Assembly: GCA_030740295.1 (NCBI GenBank)
Contig: JASLXP010000640.1
Location: forward strand, 1 to 12,640
From: Planctomycetota bacterium
GTDB lineage: Bacteria; Planctomycetota; PUPC01; JACPCR01
Direction of reading: 5' to 3'
Length of the DNA stretch: 12,640 nucleotides
The notes under the pieces were generated by a model. It saw nothing but the letters and a program-made list of their open reading frames with translations. It searched no databases and was not told where the DNA came from. Shown in pieces: positions 1 through 5,758 of this stretch. Numbering within the stretch: the stretch's first letter is position 1; every line of letters starts with the position of its first letter. The position numbers and the translations under genes are program-made.

Positions 1-1
1 T

Positions 2-1498
2 TCGTATGTCTTCGATGTGTTCAGGGCCGCGGGGGGAAAGGCTCATACATACAATTTCCACGGCCCGATCAATGATGGCTTTCAATGGAACGCTACCGAT
101 GTGAATCCAGGGGGAGCGGCCGCACCTGTTCCCGAGGGCCAGACGCCAGACTTCTCACCCGCTCGTTTTCTGTCCGCGTTCAGCAGATTGCCGGACCGCA
201 ACAGAGTCGGCATGTCGCCGGACACGCTGGAAGTCACCTGGCGGCAACGCAGGTACAATGATGAGGAGGGCAAAGGAGGCATCCCGCACGCGGGCACAGA
301 AGCGTTCATGTTGGGCAAGAATTTTCGATGGCGGCCAAAGGCCGGCGCTACACCCGATGCGGCGCAGTTGACAACTTCACGCCGTTTCATGCGCCTTCAT
401 CTCCTCGATGCGAAAGGTGCGACGGCCATGCAGGCCGAGGCCGTCTGCAAGAAATGGAAATACCACTACACCTGTGCATTCCTCAGCCGGCAGTCAGAAA
501 AGGAGGGCCTCGAAACCGCATTCACAGCCATCATCGAGCCCTTCATCGGTCGCCCTTTCATCGTGTCAAAACGTCTGCTCTCCATCGCCGGCAATGAAAG
601 GGACGCGCTCCGTGCCGTTGCGGCCGAAGTCAAAACAATCAACGGCCATACCGATATCAACTTCGCCGACGGACGGCCCGACCGGACGCGCTCCGTAATG
701 CTGGGCAACGGCAAACTCGACGTGTCCGCGGAACATGCCTTCTACGGCACAGACGCGGCCGGGCTTCGCATCGCCACCCTCACCGGCGGCACGCTCCTCA
801 TCGCGCCGGAGGCAAAGATTGAGGTCGCCACCCGTGAACGAACCGGAATGGTCTCCAAAGTCGACTACCTCGAAAAGACAATCTGGATCGATCGGGAATG
901 GCCCGGCCGTACCAGCTCGTCCATCCTGGAAATCGGACTGACAGAGCCCAGGCACCTGACGGCCTACACCGCGCTCAAAGTAACGCCCGAAGAAGAAGAC
1001 ACCCGCGTCCTCTTCCAGCGTGGCAGCGATTACTACCGCTCCGAGGTTACCAGCATCGAAGGCGACACTGTCACCTGCATCCTCGACCCGATGATGATGT
1101 ATGCTCCAGGCAACCGGGCCGGCTGGGTCGCGTCCAACGATTCGCGAACAGAATTCTGGCGCGCCGAATTCCTCGAAGAACGCAGGTTCAAACTCAGCGG
1201 CCCCGAAGTAACCAGAGAAGCCTTCGGGAAGGAAGGTGCCCTCCGCCTCTGGGAATACGGCGTCGGAGACACTGTCCGGCAATCGACATCCGCATCGCTC
1301 GTCCGCATCGTCCCGGGGGAATACGAATTCAGATCAGATGCAGACGCCACCATCGCATTGCGCGGCTCGATCATCGAGACCGCGGCCCCTGGCGAGGAGT
1401 GGGAAGAGGCGCAGGTGCAAAAGGCAGATGGCTGGGTGTCTCTGCGCATCCCTGTCGGCCGGGCCATCGACGGGCCAATTCGGATAAGAGTCAAATAG
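2..1498 (+). CDS. Heparinase II/III-like polysaccharide lyase, C-terminal part (5' truncated by window edge)
   Basis: The frame is open from base 2 and runs in from outside the window. The GTG at 17 is not a convincing start because SYVFD precedes it in frame and continues the domain. The visible 498 residues begin with VFDVFRAAGGKAHTYNFHGP, which resembles the DVFRVxGGxxHxxxxHG signature in the beta-sandwich part of heparinase II/III-type lyases and related alginate lyases. The rest is rich in beta-strand patterns and has no further catalytic motif I can name. The family cleaves uronic-acid-containing polysaccharides by beta-elimination, usually in the periplasm or outside the cell. The N-terminal alpha/alpha-toroid and any signal peptide would lie upstream. 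A palindromic repeat follows six bases after the stop. The family call is moderately sure; the substrate cannot be read from this part. Confidence 0.72.
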   Translation, partial: SYVFDVFRAAGGKAHTYNFHGPINDGFQWNATDVNPGGAAAPVPEGQTPDFSPARFLSAFSRLPDRNRVGMSPDTLEVTWRQRRYNDEEGKGGIPHAGTEAFMLGKNFRWRPKAGATPDAAQLTTSRRFMRLHLLDAKGATAMQAEAVCKKWKYHYTCAFLSRQSEKEGLETAFTAIIEPFIGRPFIVSKRLLSIAGNERDALRAVAAEVKTINGHTDINFADGRPDRTRSVMLGNGKLDVSAEHAFYGTDAAGLRIATLTGGTLLIAPEAKIEVATRERTGMVSKVDYLEKTIWIDREWPGRTSSSILEIGLTEPRHLTAYTALKVTPEEEDTRVLFQRGSDYYRSEVTSIEGDTVTCILDPMMMYAPGNRAGWVASNDSRTEFWRAEFLEERRFKLSGPEVTREAFGKEGALRLWEYGVGDTVRQSTSASLVRIVPGEYEFRSDADATIALRGSIIETAAPGEEWEEAQVQKADGWVSLRIPVGRAIDGPIRIRVK

Positions 1499-1503
1499 CC
1501 CCT

Positions 1504-1537
1504 GGGGACGCCGGCGTCTCGCCGGCCTGGCGTACCC
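1504..1537. repeat. Palindromic intergenic repeat A (GGCGTCTCGCC core)
   Basis: This imperfect palindrome has two alternative folds. One is a 7-bp perfect stem, GCCGGCG (1510-1516) with CGCCGGC (1520-1526), closed by a TCT loop. The other is a longer outer stem pairing GGG/ACGCC (1504-1512) with GGCGT/CCC (1529-1537), with one G-A mismatch. It holds GGCGTCTCGCC, which also occurs on the minus strand inside repeat C near 9926-9937. There is no following T-run, so it is not a standard intrinsic terminator. It sits just after the lyase stop codon. I read it as a REP-like dispersed element. Translations such as GDAGVSPAW from repeats of this kind are common false peptides in such genomes. Confidence 0.6.
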
Positions 1538-1679
1538 AGAGAGCTTCAGCGACAGCATCCCTGTTCGCGGAAGACTGAAAGCAGGATGGGGTACATGAGA
1601 ATACATGCCATATCGGTCGTGAAGGCTAAGCCCTTTCTCTATACTCCCGGCCTCTCGGCAGTAGCTGGATCCAGACAGC

Positions 1680-2672
1680 ATGAGCAAGAAGCACAACATC
1701 GCCATCCTGGGATGCGGTAACATCTCTTACCGTCACATCCAGGCGTGCGCCTCCACCGAGCGGGCCCAACTGGCCGCTCTGTGTGACACTGACCGGGACG
1801 CTGCAGAATCCAAAGCCGCCGGTGTGGATGGGGCAGAAGTGTACGGTTCGGCCGAGCAGCTCATGGAGGACGATTCTATCGATGTTGTCGTCGTCGCCAC
1901 TCCGCCCGATATCCGCCTTGAAGTCGTCCGGCCATTGCTCGAAGCCAGCAAACACCTGCTCATAGAGAAACCCTTCGCCAACTCCATCGCCGAGGCGGAG
2001 ATCATGGTCGCGGTCGCAGGCCAGCAGGAAGTGAAGCTTGCGGTGAATCAGAATTACCGCTTCCTCGAAGAAAGCCAGCATATCAAGGCCCTCCTCGACG
2101 GCGGCAAACTCGGTACACCATTCTTCATGTCGCAACTCCATTCGTGCTGGCGCAATGAGAAGAGTGGCTGGCGCAACACTGTCGAGCACCTTGCGCTTGC
2201 GGTCATGGGTGTCCACTGGCTCGACCGTTTCCGCTGGTTTGCCGGGCAGGAGGCTCATTCCATTTTTGCGAACACCTTCTACAGCGGCCTCCTCGATTCC
2301 GAAGGAGAAGACCTGGCAAACGTCACTGTCGAGTTCCCCAGCGGTTGTCTGGCGGACCTGACGGAGCAGTGGAGCTCACGCGCCGGCGGCGGTGCAAATT
2401 ACTTTCAGATGGATTGCACGGGGGGCAGCGTGATTTTAAGGGACGGAATTCTCAAAGCAGTTGGCAGCGGTCGCGAAACTTTACTAGAACTTCCCGTGGA
2501 TGCCGACATCGGGCCAACCTTCGCCAAATCGCTCCTGGAACTTCTCGACGCCATCGATGAAGACCGGGAACCGATGCACAGCGGCCTGAACAACCTCGGC
2601 ACCATGGCCCTCCTTGAGGGCGCCTACATCTCTGCGAATGAGGGCTCAAAAGTCTCCATCGGCGAAGAATAA
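1680..2672 (+). CDS. Gfo/Idh/MocA family NAD(P)-dependent oxidoreductase
   Basis: A 330-residue protein of usual family length. The N-terminal Rossmann fold has GCGNIS at residues 11-16, a dinucleotide-binding GxGxxx motif, and VVVATPP around 70-76. The family's catalytic EKP motif is at 96-98 (K97), followed by NQNYRF at 123-128. The C-terminal beta-sheet domain starts near 130 and has GVHWLD at 177-182, where H179 fits the conserved active-site histidine. Members oxidise or reduce sugars, inositols and related polyols with NAD(P); the exact substrate cannot be told from sequence. It has no signal peptide, so it is cytoplasmic. The ATG at 1680 gives a proper Rossmann start but has only a weak ribosome site. 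A TATACT at 1640-1645 could be a -10 box, without a clear -35. The stop lies two bases before tRNA-Pro. Confidence 0.9.
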   Translation: MSKKHNIAILGCGNISYRHIQACASTERAQLAALCDTDRDAAESKAAGVDGAEVYGSAEQLMEDDSIDVVVVATPPDIRLEVVRPLLEASKHLLIEKPFANSIAEAEIMVAVAGQQEVKLAVNQNYRFLEESQHIKALLDGGKLGTPFFMSQLHSCWRNEKSGWRNTVEHLALAVMGVHWLDRFRWFAGQEAHSIFANTFYSGLLDSEGEDLANVTVEFPSGCLADLTEQWSSRAGGGANYFQMDCTGGSVILRDGILKAVGSGRETLLELPVDADIGPTFAKSLLELLDAIDEDREPMHSGLNNLGTMALLEGAYISANEGSKVSIGEE

Positions 2673-2674
2673 CT

Positions 2675-2751
2675 CGGGGCGTAGCGCAGCCTGGTAGCGC
2701 GCCTGGTTTGGGACCAGGAGGTCGCTGGTTCGAATCCAGTCGCCCCGACCA
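2675..2751 (+). tRNA. tRNA-Pro (anticodon UGG), CCA encoded
   Basis: A full 77-base cloverleaf. The acceptor stem CGGGGCG (2675-2681) pairs exactly with CGCCCCG (2741-2747), followed by discriminator A and an encoded CCA (2749-2751). The anticodon stem CCTGG (2702-2706) pairs with CCAGG (2714-2718) around the loop TTTGGGA, giving anticodon TGG at 2709-2711, which reads CCA and other proline codons. The T arm has the standard GGTTCGAATCC. The gene begins two bases after the upstream oxidoreductase stop and is followed by an intrinsic terminator, so it may be cut from a shared mRNA-tRNA transcript. Confidence 0.97.
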
Positions 2752-2763
2752 ATCAAACAATAT

Positions 2764-2795
2764 GCCGTTCGACTGATAGTCGAACGGCTTTTTTT
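2764..2795 (+). terminator. Rho-independent terminator after tRNA-Pro
   Basis: A perfect 11-bp stem, GCCGTTCGACT (2764-2774) with AGTCGAACGGC (2778-2788), with loop GAT, is followed directly by seven T (2789-2795). It lies 12 bases after the tRNA CCA end and would end the oxidoreductase/tRNA transcript. On the minus strand the hairpin is not followed by a T-run, so it works mainly in the plus direction. Confidence 0.93.
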
Positions 2796-3093
2796 GTCAT
2801 CAAAAGACTTGAGTCGGTCAAAGTACCCCGCTGTCGACTTCCTCTTGCAGTTTTCGAAGTCCCTGACAGCATCAGTCAGCCTCCGCTGGTTGTCCGGAAT
2901 CCGGTCCCTCTCAGGGACGCTCACCTCCCGAATGATGTTGATGCGCTCCCGACAGAAATCCACATGCTCACAGACCAGCCGCAGCCTGTCTTTGGCCGTG
3001 CAGATGTCTTCGCCGTCGAGAATTCCTCGAGCGACGAACCACCCTTCTTCTTTCAGTTTTTCGCGGTAGGTCATTTTGGATTTCCTGGTCTCT

Positions 3094-4116
3094 TCACCGA
3101 TTTCGCAGCTCCACCAGTCGGGCGGTGAGCTCGTATTCGAGTGGTCTGCCTTGAAAGAATCGCTCGAACTCGTCGAGCATCATGTCGAAGCAGCGGGGAA
3201 ACGAATTCTGCGCGCACCATGCGATGTGCGGGGAGAGGATGGCGTTGGGAAACGTGCGCAGAGGGTCGTCCTTCGGCAGAGGCTCGGGATCAAAGACGTC
3301 AAGCCCGGCAATGATCTCTTTCTTCTCCAGCTTTTCGATTAATGCTTCTGAATCAACTACTTTTCCTCGACAGCAGTTGATGAGTACCGCCCCTTTGCGA
3401 AGGAGATCTAGTTCACTGCGGCCGATCATTCCTTCGGTGGTTGGGGTGTGAGGCACCTGGAGGACCAGAATTTCGGAGTGCTGGATGACGTCGTCCAATT
3501 CTCCTCTCTGAATCTTCAAGCCCTCGACCGTCTCGTCCGGCAGAAACGGGTCGTAGACCTTAAGGTTCACGCGGAAGGGGTCCAGAAGCTCGATGAACCT
3601 CTGTCCGACGTGCCCGCAACCGACCAGACCGACGCTTCTTCCGGTCAGTTCCCCATTCACGAAGCCATCATTGAGAGTGTCCAGCCATGTTTCCGTGCCA
3701 TCGATCATTCGCCGGTAGATTTCACCGGCATTGCGCAGGCAGGCCAGAATCAGTCCCAGCACCCACTCGGCCACCGGCTGCGCGCAGGTGATGTTGTCGA
3801 CGTCCACCACCTTGATGTCCAGCTCGCGAGCTGCTTCCAGATCGAGCTCTTTCCCAAACCGGTCGCCCCAGACACCGATGATCTTCAGGGAATCCGTCTC
3901 TGCGAGAATCTCTCGTGAAAGATATGGGAGCAGCCGGCCAAAGCTCATCAGCCCGGTTACGCCTTCAAGAACGCCGCGCAGCTCGTCCTCGTCCATTGGT
4001 TCAGTGCGCCCTCGGCCAACAGGTTCAGCCAACTGCTCGAACCGCGCCCAGTTCTCTTCCGTGATGCATCGGTCATAAATAAACGTGCCGAGTTGGAGAA
4101 GAACTTTGGGACGCAT
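3094..4116 (-). CDS. D-2-hydroxyacid dehydrogenase (phosphoglycerate-dehydrogenase-like)
   Basis: With the ATG at 4116 the protein has 340 residues, normal for the family, and begins MRPKVLLQLG. The frame is open further upstream to 4197, but those residues come from the repeat-bearing spacer. The NAD-binding domain has GCGHVG at 166-171, and D189 (KVYDP) suits NAD over NADP. The catalytic set is visible: R250 in INCCRGKVVD, E278 in DVFDPEP and H297 in SPHIAW. The family reversibly oxidises D-2-hydroxyacids to 2-oxoacids; members include SerA, glycerate and hydroxypyruvate reductases. There is no ACT domain as in full-length SerA, so a sugar-acid or hydroxyacid role is as likely as serine synthesis. 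It is divergent from the alpha/beta hydrolase and followed 19 bases later by the PhyH-like fragment. Cytoplasmic. Confidence 0.9.
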   Translation of the reverse strand: MRPKVLLQLGTFIYDRCITEENWARFEQLAEPVGRGRTEPMDEDELRGVLEGVTGLMSFGRLLPYLSREILAETDSLKIIGVWGDRFGKELDLEAARELDIKVVDVDNITCAQPVAEWVLGLILACLRNAGEIYRRMIDGTETWLDTLNDGFVNGELTGRSVGLVGCGHVGQRFIELLDPFRVNLKVYDPFLPDETVEGLKIQRGELDDVIQHSEILVLQVPHTPTTEGMIGRSELDLLRKGAVLINCCRGKVVDSEALIEKLEKKEIIAGLDVFDPEPLPKDDPLRTFPNAILSPHIAWCAQNSFPRCFDMMLDEFERFFQGRPLEYELTARLVELRNR

Positions 4117-4190
4117 GATGCACTGACTCTTCAGGACTCCAAGGTTAAGATGAGTAACTGAACGATGACGTAGCGATCGACCGCAATAGT

Positions 4191-4238
4191 GGGGCAAGCA
4201 TCCCTGCCTGCCAATTCACAGACAGGGATGTCTGCGCC
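4191..4238. repeat. Palindromic intergenic repeat B (CATCCCTG...CAGGGATG)
   Basis: CATCCCTGCCTG (4199-4210) pairs with CAGACAGGGATG (4219-4230) with one mismatch across an 8-base loop. Flanking bases GGGGCAAG and TCTGCGCC (4191-4198, 4231-4238) extend the pairing imperfectly. It lies in the 152-base gap between two divergent genes and has no T-run. The antisense peptide ADIPVCELAGRDACPT belongs to a type of false ORF common in repeat-rich planctomycete-like genomes. The string AGCATCCCTG also occurs near 1554, but without a good partner stem. It is probably a mobile or REP-like palindrome; a regulatory role for the divergent promoters is possible but not shown. Confidence 0.6.
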
Positions 4239-4256
4239 ACAATTCTCAGCAAGCAA

Positions 4257-4262
4257 AGAGGA
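4257..4262 (+). promoter_or_regulatory. Ribosome binding site deciding a TTG start
   Basis: AGAGGA lies six bases before the TTG at 4269. It is the best Shine-Dalgarno match in front of the hydrolase frame. The later in-frame ATGs at 4308 and 4338 have poorer upstream sequence, so TTG is preferred. Confidence 0.5.
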
Positions 4263-4268
4263 CATATC

Positions 4269-5177
4269 TTGGGAAATCAACCTCACGACGAAGCGTTTCT
4301 CGAATCCATGCGAACGGAGCAGCATCCGGAACGGTCGATGCCGGAAGTTTCGGATGACGTGGAGGTGACTCTAGAGAAAGTCTACGGCATCGACAACGGA
4401 CGGGAGCTGATGTGCGACGTCTTTACACCGGGAGTCCAGCCGTCACAACCGCGGCCGGCGATTGTGTTCCTGCATGGCGGGTCATGGCTGAGCGGTGGTC
4501 CGAGCCAGTTCCATTTTCATTCCGGGTACCTCGCATCGAAGTATGGCTTCTTTGCTATCAGTGTGGATTACCGGCTCAGTGGCGAAGCACAATTCCCTGC
4601 GGCGCTGCAAGACTCCAAGTGCGCAGTTCGCTGGGTACGCTCGCAGGCAGAAGAACAAAACATCGACCCCAATCGCGTCTGTGTTTCAGGCGGCTCCGCG
4701 GGCGGCCATCTGACTTCGATGATTGCGACCACCGCGGGCATCGAAGATTACGAAGGCAGCGGCGGCAACGACGGCTTCTCCAGCCACGGGGACCTGACCA
4801 TCCCCATCAACGGTGAGTTCGACATGTGGGACCTCGTGGAGAAGGGCAGCCTCATCGATGCCATGGTCCAGTTCATCGGCGGAACCTCAGAAAAAATGCC
4901 AGAGAAATATGACGAACTCTCATCCGTCCAGCGCGTAACCCATGAAACGCCGCCCGCGCTACTCCTCCACGGAACAGAGGACAGGTGCGTCTCGCACGAA
5001 CAATCCATTGCCTACGCCAAAGCCCTGAAAGCGAAAGGTGTCCACGCAGAAGTCGAACTCTACGAAGGCAAGCCCCACGCCTGGTTCAACAACGAGCCCG
5101 ACCGCACCATCGTCCTCCACCGCATGGAGAAATTCCTGGTGGAGCAGTTTGGGCTCTCTGCCATTCGGGACTCCTGA
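4269..5177 (+). CDS. Alpha/beta hydrolase, acetyl-esterase / BD-FAE-like
   Basis: A 302-residue alpha/beta hydrolase. The oxyanion-hole motif HGGSW is at 69-73, the nucleophile elbow GGSAGG at 141-146 (S143), the acid D238 in HGTEDRCV, and the catalytic histidine H270 in GKPHAWF, so the full triad is present and well spaced. HGG plus GxSAGG is typical of the hormone-sensitive-lipase/carboxylesterase side and of the BD-FAE group, which removes acetyl or feruloyl groups from plant or algal polysaccharides. That substrate fits the glycan-degrading surroundings but is inferred. No signal peptide is visible from the TTG start or from the ATG at 4308 or 4338, so it is probably cytoplasmic. A small insertion with repeated Gly, Asn and Ser (about 160-172) follows the elbow. 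It is transcribed away from the D-hydroxyacid dehydrogenase. Confidence 0.88.
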   Translation: MGNQPHDEAFLESMRTEQHPERSMPEVSDDVEVTLEKVYGIDNGRELMCDVFTPGVQPSQPRPAIVFLHGGSWLSGGPSQFHFHSGYLASKYGFFAISVDYRLSGEAQFPAALQDSKCAVRWVRSQAEEQNIDPNRVCVSGGSAGGHLTSMIATTAGIEDYEGSGGNDGFSSHGDLTIPINGEFDMWDLVEKGSLIDAMVQFIGGTSEKMPEKYDELSSVQRVTHETPPALLLHGTEDRCVSHEQSIAYAKALKAKGVHAEVELYEGKPHAWFNNEPDRTIVLHRMEKFLVEQFGLSAIRDS

Positions 5178-5196
5178 TCCGGTAGTCAGCTCGACT

Positions 5197-5367
5197 ATTG
5201 CTGCACTTCGAGCCTGTTTCGGGCATCACAACTGGGTCGACGGTATTCAGGTGCCATTCTCCATGTCCGTTTCTATCGGAGAGTTGAAAAACGTCCTCTC
5301 CGCGCAATTCGACGAAGTAAAGCACGACGTGGAAATCGACGACGCGATTTTTTCAATGCCCAGGTAA
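5197..5367 (+). pseudogene. C-terminal remnant of an outer-membrane lipoprotein-sorting-like protein
   Basis: There is no complete gene here, but one frame reads WVDGIQVPF, then VKHDVEIDDAIFSMP, and stops at 5365-5367. The pattern VDGIxVPF...VxxxVxIDDxxFxMP is typical of the last strands of LolA-like / outer-membrane lipoprotein-sorting domain proteins and related periplasmic beta proteins. Only about 46 residues (roughly 5226-5364) look family-like; there is no start codon or ribosome site of its own and nothing upstream in this frame that matches, because the hydrolase gene occupies it. I infer a 5'-deleted gene remnant. A chance resemblance cannot be excluded. Confidence 0.42.
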
Positions 5368-5742
5368 GCGGCCACCGATGCCGGCGACCTGGAGCATTGT
5401 TCAGCAGACATGGAACAGCTCAGGTCGTCATCCAAAAATGCGTCCGCCTGCAAGGAGCGCGGCCCTTGGAGCTTGCAGGAACCGCTGAAGGAATGGAAGA
5501 ATGATCTGTTCGGACAGTTCGAACTCTGTACAGTCGCCCCAGCACCATCTCGCTCGCGGTTGCCGCGCCCGATGGGGGCCAGGTCGTCTGGCAGGAGGAT
5601 ACTCGTTACTTTCACCTGGTACAGACACGAGGATATCAGAGCCAGTATCGTGATGGTCTGGCCGCTTTTCCAGATTACAGGGGTTCCAGTTGGAGGGAAC
5701 CGTCAGATGCGAGTAGTGATGAATGTGGTATGTGACGCACAA
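5368..5742. other. Non-coding, decayed stretch with a hairpin and one startless frame
   Basis: No gene with a believable start is visible. A hairpin is formed by CTGCAAG (5448-5454) and CTTGCAG (5472-5478) around a GC-rich loop, perhaps another dispersed repeat. Between stops at 5502 and 5738 one plus-strand frame reads coherently (for example ISLAVAAPDGGQVVWQEDTR) but has no ATG, GTG or TTG near its beginning with a ribosome site. This may be a second gene remnant. Promoter elements for the large downstream gene should lie near the right end, but none stands out. Confidence 0.4.
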
Positions 5743-5743
5743 C

Positions 5744-5750
5744 AGGGGAG
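5744..5750 (+). promoter_or_regulatory. Ribosome binding site of the large GH42-like gene
   Basis: AGGGGAG lies eight bases before the ATG at 5759. This strong site, together with the signal peptide that begins at this ATG, selects 5759 over the in-frame upstream start at 5723. Confidence 0.75.
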
Positions 5751-5758
5751 ACAGCAGT

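Larger units (their letters stand above)
2646..3074 (-). pseudogene. PhyH-like N-terminal fragment; frame runs antisense through terminator and tRNA-Pro
   Basis: The open frame codes for 142 residues, but only about the first 80 (3074 down to about 2835) look like real protein. The start EKLKEEGWFVARGILDGEDI resembles the first strand and helix of phytanoyl-CoA dioxygenase (PhyH) family iron/2-oxoglutarate oxygenases. The codons there are GC-rich in third position, and AGGAA lies seven bases before the ATG. The start is 19 bases after the upstream dehydrogenase stop, so the two were probably co-transcribed. After about residue 90 the frame reads the complement of the terminator and then of tRNA-Pro, giving GDWIRTSDLLVPNQ, a well-known false peptide from antisense tRNA. 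The HxD...H iron site of a complete PhyH (about 250-300 residues) is missing. I infer a truncated remnant; a genuine short protein is less likely. Confidence 0.5.

Noticed and set aside
566..1282. Long minus-strand ORF of 238 residues inside the lyase gene
   Set aside because: It is antisense to a gene with clear family features, and its composition (rich in Phe, Glu, Gly and Asp) is what the complement of GC-rich coding sequence gives. No motif.
898..1578. Plus-strand ORF of 226 residues overlapping the lyase
   Set aside because: Arginine- and proline-rich out-of-frame reading of the lyase; its end only translates repeat A.
2675..2751. tRNA-Pro as an integration (att) site for a mobile element next to the PhyH fragment
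   Set aside because: I found no second copy of the tRNA 3' end in the window and no integrase gene.
4131..4325. Minus-strand small ORF of 64 residues in the divergent gap
   Set aside because: Its peptide comes largely from palindromic repeat B, and it overlaps the start of the hydrolase.
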